Below, piece by piece: positions 45,920-58,329 of a stretch of 64,000 nucleotides of DNA. How positions within the stretch are numbered: the stretch's first letter is position 1; each line of letters opens with the position of its first letter. The position numbers were made by a program, and so were the translations under genes. The DNA comes from Varanus komodoensis (lineage: Eukaryota; Chordata; Lepidosauria; Squamata; Varanidae), in NCBI RefSeq assembly GCF_004798865.1, contig NW_025335268.1, positions 95,033,136 through 95,097,135 on the forward strand, read 5' to 3'. The notes beneath the pieces were generated by a model. The model was not told the origin of the DNA. It saw only the letters and a list, made by a program, of their open reading frames with translations, and made no database searches.

Positions 45920-48394
45920 CATCTGAGCATTCCTTTAACCAACATTTTTGCACCGCTATACTACACAGTGGTTCCTCTGTGTGTGCTGAACTATCTGGAG
46001 CTGCTAATGAAAAGGTCTGGCTTGCAAGCGGAACAAGCACAGCTGTTGACTACAGACCATGGCGATTCTGTGCCCTGCGCCTCATTATCTTCATGGCCAT
46101 CTGCTCTTGATCCAAACTAGAGGTTGTTTTTCATTCAGTCTAAACTCAGAGTTAGCACCTGGGGATGCTGTGTCCAGTCTGGTGGATATTGCCCATCCTG
46201 AGATGAAAGAGGGTGAAAGATTCAAGAGCTGGCAGGAATAGCAATGAGATAGTTTCCATCACAACTAAGGGTAACAAGCTATGTTTAGGCGTGCAGGGCA
46301 CCCCTGTCCTCCAAGAAAAGGAAATAACTGGGGTGGGGTGGACCCAGGGAGAGCATCCTCGGAACTGCTGATGCTCACCTACCAAGTATTTGCTGCTTGA
46401 TGCAGTTACCTCTCTGTCTAGTGCTATAGGGCAGGCCCTGCTTCAGAGCTTAGACCTACTGTAGGTCATGTGCTCAACATCTTTATGGCAGACATCCATA
46501 TATTTTTATATGGTACTTGTGTCCTCTTTCAGCCAAATACACTTGCTTCCTCCAGTATTTCCCAATATTTGACTCTTGTGTTTGTGATTCTTTGCTAGCT
46601 AAACTAATAAACCTGTATTTATTTTATTCATGTGAACAAAGTTACGTGCTGGTTTGCATGTTCATACTGCTGAACATGTCTCTGGTTTAGATATCATCTT
46701 TGAAGCATCTGACAAACATACATGATGATATAAACATGATGACATACAGCATAATCAATAAGTATCGTAGATACATGCCCTTTCCTGGGTCGACTGCAAA
46801 AACCCAAGGCAGCCAGGACTCAGTTCTCTGTTTGGCTTCACTTTATCTCCATCTTTGTCAAATCAGGACAGTCGAGAGTATCCACTTCACGCTTATTAAC
46901 GAAGTAAAGACTCAGTCGACACAACACCATGGCAGAGTGTGAGAAGCAGTAAGGCCCCCTGTGGGAACTGGCATCAGCATGAAAGAAAGAGATGATGGCG
47001 TTCTCATTTTCACCTTGGATGTGTTTCTCGAAAGAAAAGGCACCCCACATGACAGGGACATCATGCCTCATGCCATCCATCCCATCTAGCTGCAGAAAGG
47101 ACAATGCCTGTCATGCATGCATTGCAGAGTAAATTCCTTGGTCTCCTTGAGGAATGGTGCCTCCTGGAGTCTATCCAAGAGCAATGCAGTTTGTCTCCTT
47201 CCTCAGATGCCAGACAAAGTCTAATAAATGCCTAAGACATGGCGTCCAATGCTTACATAGTTTTGATTCTGAATGGGCAAATGGTTTCAATGGAAAGGGC
47301 TAGGAGGCAGATACTCAACAAGCACCCCACCAGTCATCTGTACCAAATTTTACCTTCCTGGTTTTTAAAAAATGTTGGGTGGGAGAAACTCAAAACCATT
47401 TCTCACATGGAGTTTTTATCCAGTTTCATCTTGTCTAATCAGAGAGCCTCTTTCTTTTGCCTTTACATTCATTGCACTAGAAATGGAGCAGCAGAAACAC
47501 AGGGACAGCCTGAAGTCAGCTATGCTCAGACAAACAGAATAAGAGAGACCTTGATATCCATGATGACTCAGAACAATAATTAAATAGCTGCTGCTAAGAT
47601 ATTAAGAGGAGGGGGTAATTAGTTAATTAGCAACAACACCAATCAAGAAGAAAGCACAGCAGCTCTGGAAATTATCCACCCACTTCTTGTATAGTGAGTA
47701 TTTTCTAGAGTGGAAACCTTTTGCAGCTATTTCATCATGATGATCCATCAAATGCTGGAATTTGAGGACATACTGTCTGCGATCCCATTGAATGAGTCAT
47801 TTCTAAAATCGTCCCTATTAGAGAGATACATTTTAGACCTTGGGAACAAGGTGGGAAACAAAGGAGGGAAATGCTCCTATCACTCTATCCCCAGAGTAAT
47901 ATTTACCTTGTAATTCATAGCAACTTCGTGTCAGATGAACAAGATAAACCTGATCCCTGATAAACCATGATTCTCTATTAAAGTAACCTTTTAGAAATTT
48001 GACAGTGTGTCGCATGTTCCACTGTTCCTTCCATATGCTAAATATGCCCAGTTCATGCTTTATATGTCATACAGTCTATAAACCTTTTAGTGACCTCATT
48101 GCTTTAATCTGAATCCTTTCCAGTTTTCATCCGTAAAATGTGGTGGCCGGAAGTAGATAAAAAAAAAATCCAATTGAGTCAGCAGCTGTGAGTGCTTGGT
48201 GGTGAGAGCCAAATTGTCACAGCACAGTGCAAGCTGCTGGGGCTGCAGAGTCAGAAGCGTAATGAGATCTTAATAGTGCAATTACAGCCCATTGATTTAC
48301 TCAGCACATAATTGGCAGTGGCAGCAGCTGCCCAGTAATGGATGGCTGTGATTATTGGCAGTGAGGAGCCAGGACAGACAATACTGAATTTTTG
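45920..48394. other. Unique DNA with several candidate conserved patches
   Basis: No gene recognised. Repeat-free patches that look constrained are 46780-47105 (with GTCGACTG and CAGTCGAC facing each other at about 46788 and 46914), 47580-47650 (tandem TAATTAG cores) and 48200-48375 (AATGAGATCTTAATAG, ATTACAGCCC, ATTATTGG cores). Confidence 0.4.
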
Positions 48395-48590
48395 TGAGTC
48401 CCTAGCTCAAGCACATGCTTTGCATACAGAAATGCCCAGATTCAATCCTGAGTGTATCCAGTTAAAAGGATTTCAGGATGCAGCCCAGGAATAACTTCTG
48501 TTGAGGTCTTGAAGAGCACTGTTAGTCAAGAATAGACAGTGCTGGGCTGAATGGTCTGTCTTGCCCATACGCTTCAGATGTTCATATATG
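48395..48590 (+). repeat. tRNA-headed reptile SINE
   Basis: A-box side 'ccctagctcaagcacatgct' and 'ttgcatacagaaatgccc', then B-box side 'agattcaatcctgag'. The body follows with 'ccagttaaaaggatttcagg', 'aatagacagtgctgggctga' and 'atggtctgtcttgcccatac'. A tRNA gene is ruled out because the acceptor stem and 3' half do not fold and the SINE body follows. Confidence 0.7.
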
Positions 48591-50125
48591 GGGAGGTATG
48601 GAAGAAGGCAGGTGATCCTGTGCAAGCAGCAGTGTACCCTGAGAAACACAGGAAGGGGAGCACTGCATGGAAGGAAAGAATGAGAAATGCCTTCAAATAC
48701 ATTTCAAGGAAGGATGTTGTGCAGATATTGGATGCAAAACCAGGGATATATGGCTGATGGGCAGACCTTCAGTGAGAGAGTTCCCGTACTCCTGTAGGTG
48801 GCATCTTGAGCCTGAGTGGCCCCTGCACTTTCCAAAACCAGTGCAAGAACACACAGGCTGGAATCCACCTAGATAAAAGAAGCTTGATGCGCAACAGCTC
48901 CGGGTAGCAATCTGATCCTGCTTGAGCCTGCATTGCTTTCACAGAGCATATCCAGAGTCTTCCAAAAACCATTTCAGGGGACAGCAAGTCTATAGCCAGA
49001 ATAATAAATATTCTGACTAAAGACTCTGCCTCCCAGGTAAGGGGCTCATTTCATAGTTTTATGTGCCTCTTCAATAAACCAGGTACAAGGCTGATGCTCC
49101 CCAAAATCATATGAGCAAGCTTTAACTTGATCTCTCCTTAGCAGATTTGCTCCAAGCCCTGTTGTTCTGTTTAAGCTTCGTGCAATGACTTCTTAAGGCT
49201 CTTACCAGGCTCCCTTTTTTCCACTGGAAACACCACTGAAGCCTGCTTGAAATCCAGAAATCGAACAGTTAAGTACATCTAACTCTAAACAAGATCAGGG
49301 TGAAAGTTGGCTGATTTATTTCAATTCCATTCCCATTAACCACTCACCACTTTATGTTCCATTAGGGTAAATCAAGAGTTTATTGAGGATAAGAGAGTCA
49401 GTTGACTGAGGTGAACGGCAGATGAAATGGTTGTGTGACAAAATGAAATAAGAATTTGATTTTTACTCTGACTGCTTTTCTGTACTAGAGGTTCATGCAA
49501 CACTTCTACAAAATTGTGTTTTCATGTCCAAATTTAAGGTAGCACTACATGGTACAATTATTGAAGGTAATACTAATGTTACAAATGTATATAACGTGGA
49601 CTTGATAGATGTGAGTAAACACATCTTTAACCCAAAAAACCCCCCTATATAGAAAATTCTGAAAAACCTGTCAGGCTTCCTGGACACGTACCTGCAATTA
49701 TATGCACATATTAGCTTCATGCTTATATGTGTGTTTTTTTAAAAAAGAACTAACAGTATTTCTCAAAGGAGTTACAATACGTAGCATGGTCCAACTGCTC
49801 CTCTTTTCTGGTCTGCCAAAGTATGTCCAATTTGGAAAGTTCCACAGGTAAACTGGTCAATCCAGTACATATTTCATATTATTTCTGCAACTATATCCAC
49901 ATTTCAGTCCTTGCAATATGTTCCACAAACGTTGGCTTCGGAAGTGTAATTACTTGGCAATTGTGTGGATAAAAAGGCTGTTTGTTACTAGTCAGCTGGA
50001 ATGAATCCTAGGAGTGACTGAGGCATATATACTTGTTAAAATAATTTTAAAAGATTTTTTATCTTGTTCTACTGCCATGTAAAGGTTTAAGAACTGTGGG
50101 CATCGTGTGGTTTATTGCAGGGATT
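48591..50125. other. Unique non-coding DNA
   Basis: Nothing recognised. Confidence 0.5.
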
Positions 50126-50129
50126 CTTA

Positions 50130-50285
50130 TGTTTATATTAGAAGTTGTGATTTGATTTTTTGTAATCCGTTGATGTTTTATTAGGCATTTTACTATTATT
50201 CTATTGTTATATTATGTAACCAGCCCAGAAAGCCATTTCAGCTAAGGGGTGGTATAGAAATTTAATAAATAAATAATAAAAATTA
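50130..50285 (+). mobile_element. L2/CR1-group LINE 3' UTR and terminus
   Basis: T-rich stretch, then 'cagcccagaaagccatttca', 'gctaaggggtggtatagaaa' and 'tttaataaataaataataaa', the usual terminus of these LINEs. No coding part remains. Confidence 0.7.
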
Positions 50286-50559
50286 ATATATGGTGAGCCC
50301 GTATATCATTCCAGGATGTTACTTCAAAGATAGTCTTTATGGGCTCCTTGTTTCCATGGCATCCTATGAATAATGACAGCAAGCATAGTTCTGTCACAAA
50401 TTGGCTCTGGTGGTATTTTCTAATTATGACAATGCAGCCCAACCTCATTTGCATTAAACTATTTGCCTTCCGATGACTATATAACAAGGATTTATAGAGA
50501 TTCCAAGTCCAACCTGAAAGAGGGCTATATAATTCTATTCTTTGTTCCCAAACTCTTTA

Positions 50560-50690
50560 GTAGTCTTCCTCAACTTCGTGTCCTCCAGATATTTTGGTGC
50601 CTCATCTTCTGGCAATTGTTACCATTGGCCATTTTGGTTGGGGCTGATGTCCAAAACATCAGGAAGGTATTATTGGGCATAGTTACTGCA
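50560..50690. mobile_element. hAT-type palindromic MITE
   Basis: 'cttcctcaacttcgtgtcct' and 'ccagatattttgg' on the left face 'gctgatgtccaaaacatcag' and 'gaaggtattattgggcatag' on the right. Target duplication not resolved. Confidence 0.55.
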
Positions 50691-50699
50691 TAGTTTCTC

Positions 50700-51640
50700 C
50701 ATTCAGTCCTAAACAGGTTCAGTTGGAGGAGGGCAGTATGAAACTGTGTTCCCTAAGAAGGAAACGTGCCCCCTTTCCCTTCTTTCCTTGCTTCCCCTAC
50801 TCTTTCAAAATGCAAACCAGGGTAGAATATCCATATTTGCAAGCAAGAAGGGAAATGCTGTGTAGAGGATTATATGGGTGAGTCAATGCATGGGTATGAT
50901 TTGCAAATAATTTGCCTGTGGTCCAGCAGCAAACGGATGGCTACACAGACATTCAACTGAAAAAGCTTTCTAAACTAGTTGCTACATACCTAAATAACTG
51001 ATAAATTTCATTTTGACTTTTGTGTAGAATGCACAGCCCAAGTGTTGCACAATAGGGCTAATCGGAAGTACCTACTTTGGAAATGTGGGGCACTTTCTTG
51101 GGGATGGGGGGACAGGGGGCCAACAGTGCCATGAAGGCAGGAAATAAACCCCAAATCAATTAGGGGAACAAGAATGATGATGGTAGGGGGCTTCCCAGAA
51201 ATGCGAGTGGCAGCAACTTCTAAGGACTGTTTTATTTTTTTAAACAGAAGTTATCCTGGCTGCTCAAAGCAGCTGGGAGCAGCAAAAACCTATGCCCAGT
51301 TGAGCTGACAGCTCCTTGCAGCTACTGATAAAAAAGGGAGTGCCCAGGCTTGCCAGGAAGCCTGGTGGTGAGGACGCATTGTGGCAGACCTCACCGCACC
51401 GGGACCTGGTTCAGCATCAGGCATGCCTTCAGCTGCCCAGGACACATTGCACAAGCATGTCTGCTATAGTAGGATGTTGGTCTACAGCTTTGAATCTTCA
51501 TTGTGGCTTCTTTGATAACCTCTTTGTTAAGCGTGGCAACTAGCATCACTGGCTAAATGCCACCTCGTTCACCAGTGGTGGCTTGGCTGTGTGCATGCAC
51601 CAGTTGCTGAGGAGCTTGAGCAGGTGGGGGGTCTTGCACG
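50700..51640. other. Unique non-coding DNA
   Basis: Nothing recognised. Confidence 0.45.
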
Positions 51641-51644
51641 CATC

Positions 51645-51765
51645 CTGTCAGAGGGATCCTGTGGGCAGCCAGTTTGCCACCGTGTGTATGGAATGCTGGA
51701 CTAGAGGGACCTTTGGTCTGATCAGCATGGCTTTGCTTTTGTTCTTATCGCTTGTGGCTTCTGTC
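51645..51765 (+). repeat. SINE 3' end fragment
   Basis: 'gtgggcagccagtttgccac', 'gtatggaatgctggactaga' and 'gggacctttggtctgatcag' then 'catggctttgcttttgttct' form the same SINE 3' end as near 21.85 kb, here better preserved. Confidence 0.65.
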
Positions 51766-51999
51766 CATATATCAGTAAAATAATAATCCCTGTTATGTAG
51801 CATTTTTCCACGAGTATCTAATTTTTTTTACAAGCCTGCATAGGTTTTCTCATCCCTTCCCCTTCTTTCTTGCTGGTTAACAAAGGAGCTGTTTACTGTT
51901 TGGCAGAAAGCCATACCGCTGTTGGGACTCTCACATTGCTTGCTCTGCTTTGTATGTGCCTGAGAGTGCTCTAATGCTCCCAGCATGGGTTATTCTGTA

Positions 52000-52450
52000 G
52001 CACAGCCTTCCCAAACCTCAGCCCCTCCAAAGGTATTGGGCTGCAGCTCCCAGCAGCCCCAGCCTGGCTAGGGAAAATGAGAGCCGTAGTCTAAATCATG
52101 GGTCCTCTAACTAGGGCCCGCGGGACGGATCCGGCCCACCGTGGCCATCCATCCAGTCCGCACTGCTGTTCGCCGTCCACACACACGCCGGCTGCGCGGG
52201 TAGGGAGGTGGTGGCTTGCTCGCTTGGAGACGGTTGTGGACTCGCTGGGAGATCTCTGAGCGAGCGAGCCACCCGCTGCGCATGCCCGACGCCCCCTCGC
52301 GCACACCCAACGGCACCTCACCGGCCCACGCCCCCAGGCACCCCCACCTCACTGGCCTGCAAGGTCACCGCAGCCTTTCAACTGGCCCCCTATTCATGAA
52401 GTTTGCGGACCCCTGGTCTAAAACATCTGGGGGCCCAGAATGGCCACCCC
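52000..52450. mobile_element. hAT MITE carrying a nested hAT element
   Basis: The outer MITE's left arm, 'cacagccttcccaaacctca' through 'gagagccgtagtctaaa', ends at about 52096. Its right arm resumes at about 52424 with 'acatctgggggcccagaatg'. The gap is filled by a second hAT element listed separately. The outer element belongs to the same palindromic group as those at 28.6 and 35.5 kb. Confidence 0.65.
52097..52415. mobile_element. Nested GC-rich hAT MITE
   Basis: 319 bp. The ends are 'catgggtcctctaactaggg' and 'aagtttgcggacccctg', in the style of hAT elements that begin CAGGGGTCCTCAAACT. The flanks 'gtctaaat' (52089-52096) and 'gtctaaaa' (52416-52423) match at seven of eight bases. The interior is rich in GC and CpG, with 'gggcccgcgggacggatccg' near the left end, and has no transposase. 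Confidence 0.8.
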
Positions 52451-52459
52451 AAGCAAGTG

Positions 52460-54990
52460 TTGCCAGGTGATACTTGCAACTTCAAAACAAAGGCATGACA
52501 TGTTAAAAGAACAGAGAGGTAATTTCTGGCTTCTCGTTGGAGAAACTATTTTTAAATCCCCCCTCCAGAAGGAAAAGCTACAGTAGAGAATCAGTAGAGA
52601 ACAGCAGTAACAGCAAAGGGTGCAGGTTTTGCCCTTTATAATGCTGTTTATTTTGAAACTTTTTTGTTTTGTTTCTAAATGTAAAAAATAGCCCAACCTT
52701 TACAAATCCCCCAAAATAGCCCAGCCTATACAAATTTCAGTATAGTTGATTATCCTTGTGTTGCAGGTTAAGGGTCAAGCTGGGTAGCTTAAAACAGCCA
52801 TGCAATTTCGTCTGTCCCTAATGCTACAGATTGGGAGAGGGGATAAGGCTGATCTGATTTCTATCTCCTGTACAATGCAAGCCTCAGGATTTCAGTGAAG
52901 GTCAATCTACTTTACTCTGGGTGCTTCCAGATGAGCCTTTTGCTGTACCTTTGCCCTGTCTGAGACTTCTCCAAAACCAGTATTTTCATATGAAACAGAA
53001 CAGGGAACAATAAGAACGCCAATTTGAGCGGATACCTCTTGTTTTGGGGATGACATACGTACTGGTGTTCAATCACAGCTGTATAACAATGCTGAATTTC
53101 TTCCTTGATTTCCATTGGGAACTCTCATTTCTGTTCTGGGGAGAAATCTGGGAACAATTGAGATGGGAAAGTGCTCTGCATGTTACTCCAACTATTGCAA
53201 ATCTACTGTTCAGACTTGCAACTGGGCCATTGTAGCTATTCATCCTGATGCTCCTGGGGGAGCGTGCCTGCCCACGTGACCCTTCTTGGCAACACAGAAT
53301 AGTGGAGGAACAAGACATGCTGACTTTCTTGATAAACTTCTTGACTTAAAAAACGTAAAGAAGACCAATAGCAAGCAACATTCAGGCCAGATTCTTTGCT
53401 GTTGATTTGCTATTTTTGAACTGCTTGTCTTTATATGCACTGAAGCTGATTTGCCTCCTTAAACTGCTTGTTGTTGTGTGTTCAGAATCTGAACAGTCTT
53501 TTGCATTCAGTATTTTTTCCTGAATCCTTAATAAATCATTTACTCTGTTTACACCAAAGCCCAGATTGTGTGCTTTGGGGGTGAAAGGAGGTGGTTCCCA
53601 AGAGGTGTGTCACATTTGAAGGTCATGCCTGAAGGTGCTCCCTGAAGGACACAGGTAGGCTGCAGAGAATCCCAGCACAAGGGACCCCAGTAGGACCCCT
53701 GGCTAATCGTTTCCAAGAGATCAAGAGCACTTGGGAACGGAGGAGACTGGGCTTGTTTCACCCCAGCGGTGATAGCCAGTGCCAGCAGGCACAGCTGCAT
53801 CATCTCTTATGCGCCAAGACAGGATTGCCTGCAGGTCAGCTCAGCAGATCCAAGTGACTGTGTGAATCAGTCTGAATCACTTGCGCTATGTGTCTTTGCA
53901 GGCCCACCAATGACTAAGGCCTATCATGACATTTTAAAGATTCAGCAAGGACTAGAATAGCTGCAAGTAGCTAGTTACCTTTCTCAAAACTGCCTGTGGG
54001 ATGAAGATAGAAACTTCCAAGCTATGTCTTACTAAAGCCATTGTCTGCTGGTCTTTGCCCTTCCCACCTTAAAGCTGCATGCATTCCCTCATCTCATCCT
54101 TAACCCAGTTAGCTATAGTCTGAAGTATCTTTCGGTTGCTTCAGATCTCTCCGCATAAAGCCATGAAATATCGTGGGGGGATGTTATCTTGAATGAAAGA
54201 TGAAATCCTAGTGTGCGAGATGGCAAAGCGCTGGGTCACCGCATGGACACAGCACTGAAACACCTTCTGACAACCATTTCTGCAGTCTAGGCTTCCTGCG
54301 TTGCCCATAATTTATGCCCACAAATTGTACCTTCCTGGCATATACTTGTGCATACAAAAAATGTCTGAAAATTAATGAGAAATTTTGAAAGCAAGATCTC
54401 CCCAGTGAGTACAGCCTCTTTGAAGATGTTTATTAAGTCCCTGATGCAGGTGCTGATTGCTCTATTGATTTCCATTTGCATGTGGTCCTCACATCTCCCT
54501 TTCTGTCAGCTCATGCTCCTGGATTATACAGTCACTGGGCAACTCACGATTCCTCAACACAAAGCACACTGCTTGGAGAATTCGAGCCCTCCACTTGTTC
54601 ACTAGGCAGTGGTTAGTATTACCTATTTATTCAGTGTCAGGGAAGTATATAAAATTCCTGCAAAGAGTTGCAGACATTCCTGGATTTGAGTAAATCCGTC
54701 ATCCTGCAGTGACAACCTGTGACTTTCCTTAGGGGTCACAGAAACTGAAGGGGACCTTCTGCTTCCTGCAATTGGCACTAGCATCTTTTGCATGCAGAAT
54801 AGTGGGTGGTCAGAACTCTGAGTCCACAGTACAGTCAGCAGCATGCAAGCATCCTTTGGTCTGTGATGACTCTTGCCTCAAAAGTGCAAGGTTCACAGGC
54901 TTCTTATTTCACTCATATCTCTTGTCAAGCCTGGAGGTGCATCTGGCATAGTGCAATCCAGTGGAAAAACCACACACTTTATAGAAACCC
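52460..54990. other. Unique non-coding DNA
   Basis: No gene. At about 52885-52925 'tcagtgaaggtcaatctact' resembles half of the small palindromic repeat seen near 59.8 kb. Confidence 0.45.
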
Positions 54991-54994
54991 TCAG

Positions 54995-55185
54995 GGAGGA
55001 CCTGTAGCTCAGTGGCAGAGCATATGCCTTGCATGCCAAACGGCCCAGGTCAAATCCCTGACTTTCCCAGGTGGGACTGGAAAATACTCCTGTCCGAAGC
55101 TGTGGAGAGCTGTTACCAGTTGCTTCAATAGCCAGTGCTGAGCTTGACAGACCCATGGCTGGCAACTCTCTAAGGCAGCTTTCTC
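54995..55185 (+). repeat. tRNA-headed reptile SINE
   Basis: It has the best-preserved tRNA-like head of the window: 'acctgtagctcagtggcaga' and 'gcatatgccttgcatgcc', then 'aggtcaaatccctgac', that is, A-box and B-box at normal spacing. The body follows with 'ctgtggagagctgttaccag' and 'tagccagtgctgagcttgac', then 'taaggcagctttct'. It is not a functional tRNA gene because the 3' half continues into SINE body. Confidence 0.75.
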
Positions 55186-55504
55186 CCCCTCACCCCTGCA
55201 TTTTTGGAATCAATAAAGAAGAGTTTCTGCTCCATTTCAAATGATTAAATGTTAGGATTTAATGGAAATCAGGAAATGGGAAAATATGCAACATCCACGA
55301 GATTCCCATGTGTCTGCTAGGAGGCCCTGAGCTGATTAAACTCCTGCTCAAAGGGTTAGTTCTCCAGACATCTTGCCATGGAACTGACAGCTGCTGTCCA
55401 TGCTCTGTGTGAATGACCGAACGCTTGCCTCGAAGCTGGTCTGACACTACAAAGCAAGGCTGTTCCTTCACCAAGTGGAACACCAAATTAATATACAACA
55501 CAGC
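55186..55504. other. Unique non-coding DNA
   Basis: Nothing recognised. Confidence 0.45.
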
Positions 55505-55604
55505 ATTTTTCCTCAACCTGTTTCCCTCCAGATGTGCTGACTCAGAAGTACTGGGAGTAGTAGTCCAATGCAGCTGGAATATACTGCGTTGGGAAAGGCT
55601 CCAC
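55505..55604. mobile_element. hAT-type palindromic MITE
   Basis: 'ttcctcaacctgtttccctc' and 'cagatgtgctgactcagaag' on the left, 'gggagtagtagtccaatgca' and 'cgttgggaaaggctcc' on the right. The target duplication is uncertain. Confidence 0.6.
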
Positions 55605-56090
55605 TAAAGTGTATGGTTGCTTTTACCCATAATGCTGATGTAAGAATCTCAGGACACATGCACAAAATGCCAAGATGGAAGGGGTTTCTTTCACTGTCCT
55701 AGCACAGACCAGGACATTTTCCCTTGCTGACACTGGGCCTATTCTCTTTAAGAGGTCCTTGGCTGCATGGGGCTCCTCTGGGAAAGCTTCTAGTTTTGCT
55801 TTGCAGTCCAGGAGTGATGATCAATGCTGTTCTTTCCCAGGCACCTTATTCCAGTGCTTAATGCAATTCATACCCATTGTTGTTCCCAAGTGGGATGTGT
55901 TACTTCCCAGCTGTCAGTTTTTGTTGTGCCTCCATTGCTTTTTAGTGCTTAATTTCTTCTCCCTGGGAAGGTATTTGCCAATGCATTAATTCCATTGCAC
56001 CCTTTATTTTAAGACATCAAACATATCTGGGTCCTTGTTGTCTCTGATTCTCAGGTGGTTCCTGTCTCCTGTCTTTTCTAGTGGTGGTGG
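55605..56090. other. Unique non-coding DNA
   Basis: A 104-codon frame at 55675-55989 ends in a leucine/phenylalanine-rich stretch but has no recognisable domain. It may just reflect T-rich DNA. Confidence 0.4.
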
Positions 56091-56094
56091 GTCT

Positions 56095-56335
56095 CATTCT
56101 TGTTATTATTATATGCATCTATATCCTGCCTTTTTCCCTCTTGTGAGGAGCCCAGGGAGGCTGACGTAGCTCCATTTTAGCCTCACAGCAACCACCCTGT
56201 GAGGATGGTTAGCCTGTGAATGAGGGGCCGGCTCAAAGCTGCCCAGTGAGCTTAATAGCTAAGTAAGGACTAGATCCTGGATATTTCAGATTCCCAGCCC
56301 AACACTTTAACCATCACACCACATTGGCTCATATA
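56095..56335 (-). repeat. MIR-like SINE with L2-type tail, reverse
   Basis: The plus strand runs from the reversed tail 'cttgttattattatatgcat' and 'ctatatcctgcctttttccc', through 'tagcctcacagcaaccaccc' and 'tgtgaggatggtta', to 'caaagctgcccagtgagctt'. It ends in the reversed head 'cccagcccaacactttaacc' and 'atcacaccacattggctc'. Both ends are visible, so the copy is close to full length. Confidence 0.7.
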
Positions 56336-56339
56336 TGGG

Positions 56340-58325
56340 TAAGGGTCTAATATTGCACCCCACAGTGACTCAATTGGCCAAAGCATCTCATTTACATGCA
56401 GAGGACTAAATACATTTTAGATTCTCAGGCACAGCAGGAGAAGAAGGCAACAACTGCTGCTGGGTAAATTACATTTGAATTTACAAGAACCTGCCTGCTG
56501 GTCAGGGAGTTTTGAATTGTTTGGGGGAGTGGGGGTGGCAGAGAAAGATTCATGTTTGGAGGGATGGTCAAAACACCATGGTGCTTAAAATCCCAAAGTC
56601 CTTTGTCCTTCAATATCTTTAAACATCACCGTGTTACTTCTGGAGTCTGTTTGCTGCTGGTCCGTTGCAATTAGCAGCAGCTTGCTCTTCTCCCCAAGAG
56701 ACCAGAGTCTTATGGTATGCCAAGACAAAATCACCAGTGACATCAAATCTCTGTGATTTCTGTGATTTGCTAGACCCCCAAATATTGGGACAACATTAAA
56801 CTACAATGGCCATTTCTGCAATTTAAACAAACCAACCAACCAACCCGTGCTTTCACCCCAGGAACAGGAGACTTGGCTCAGCAGAGCTGCAAATGTGTTT
56901 TCCTTTGGCACAAGTACAAAACTATCCCTGGGGAAAGATGATCCATTTTCTCCTGGCTGCTCTTACCTGTCTGCTGGCTGTTGTCTGCATGCCTCCAGCA
57001 GGCACGAGCAAGGCCAGCAGCTGTGGAAGCGTCAGTCCCAGGGGCTGAATGGGAGGCTGCGTCCGTGTTAATTACTGCTGCCTACTTGCAGCAGGGAAGG
57101 ATGGAATGGAAAGCTCCAAAGCTACGCGCTGCTTTAGCGGTGCTGGCGACGAGCTGTGTGGGAGGGGTTGTGAACCCCTTAAGTCTAGCGGGCTTTCATC
57201 ACAGGGCTTTCATCAGTTCCCATCCATGGCAGATGTAGCAGAAGCACAGTCTGATGTAGGGTTTTAGAGGTTGCCAGGTCAATGGATGGGATAGAGGCAG
57301 ATGTGGAAATCTTAGGAAGAATGAGAGCAGGTGTCAGAACAGCTTTTGAGCTAGGCCTAATTTCCCCTTAGGAATGGAAGCTACCTTGCTTAGTCTCAGC
57401 GTACTTCTACTTGCCGAGAAAAGATTCTGCTAGCACCAGGGACTGACTTTTATGCCATGAAGGAGTTAAAGTAACGATCCCCCTCTGTAAGCTGAGAGCC
57501 TTCTTAGCACATGTTGCACCAGTCCTCTTTCATCTGTGGAACCTCCATTGGGGTTTATGCCTTTTATCTATAGATAAGGGTTTATGCCTTTTATCTATAG
57601 AACTGTGTAGAGTAAGAGCCCAGCACAAGCTAAGAAGTCTCCAGTGTGGAGAAGAGAAAAAAGGCAAGCAATAGACACTAATAAGGAATCAAAATTCCAT
57701 TTGATTCTATCTTTCAGGAGCAAGTAATCTGAAGGGGGCAAAAGTAATGACTGGAGGAATAGAAAGAGATGTGAATGTTGGAGGAGCCATCAGCAAGTAC
57801 ATGAAAACATAATGACTAGGTTCAAAGAACAAGATAGTCCACACCGAAGGTGTTACCCACTGTGCCAGTGATTTAACTGAGGGTGTTAAAATATGGGTTA
57901 TCCTGTTGTTTGAACCCAGCAACGCTAACAAAGAACCCATAAAGAGAACCTATGGCTTGTTATTGGGTTGCGAACTGGGGGTAGTGGTTAACACGCCATG
58001 GTTTGTTAGCGTGTATGGATAAAAACAATACAATAATGCAGCAACAACCCACAGTTCAATGACAACCCATGCTCAGCCCTTGAGTATCATGTTGTTTGAA
58101 TCCAGTGGCTGGCTGAAAGTTTCCAGAGACTAAACAGCAGGAATGCAATTACTAGGATCTCCGCACATACTAACAAAGAACAACATACGGGACTAGTGCG
58201 AGGGTGGTGTAAGAGAAAAAAATGTCAATGCAGTTTTTACATTTCAGTTGCTGTTCGCTCCAGATCCCCATCATTTTCATAAAGAATGAACTGGCCATGC
58301 AATAAGATTTCTGTGATTGAACACA
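56340..58325. other. Unique DNA with a local tandem duplication
   Basis: At 57551-57601 a unit of about 28 bp containing 'gtttatgccttttatctata' is present twice in tandem, almost perfectly. It is a recent-looking replication-slip or microhomology event. Otherwise nothing recognised. Confidence 0.55.
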
Positions 58326-58329
58326 GAAT

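Noticed and set aside
48400-48470. Possible tRNA gene
   Set aside because: Same SINE family as at 55.0 kb, more diverged, with no acceptor-stem pairing.
52097-52415. CpG island promoter
   Set aside because: The CpG-rich stretch is wholly inside a hAT MITE with target duplication.
53510-53550. Possible gene 3' end with AATAAA
   Set aside because: A lone polyadenylation-type signal in AT-rich sequence without any upstream coding or exon evidence.
55011-55080. Possible tRNA gene
   Set aside because: A-box and B-box are present but the 3' half does not complete a cloverleaf and continues into SINE body.
55675-55989. 104-codon frame with a hydrophobic C-terminus
   Set aside because: T-rich DNA gives Leu/Phe runs by default, and no domain or splice context is seen.
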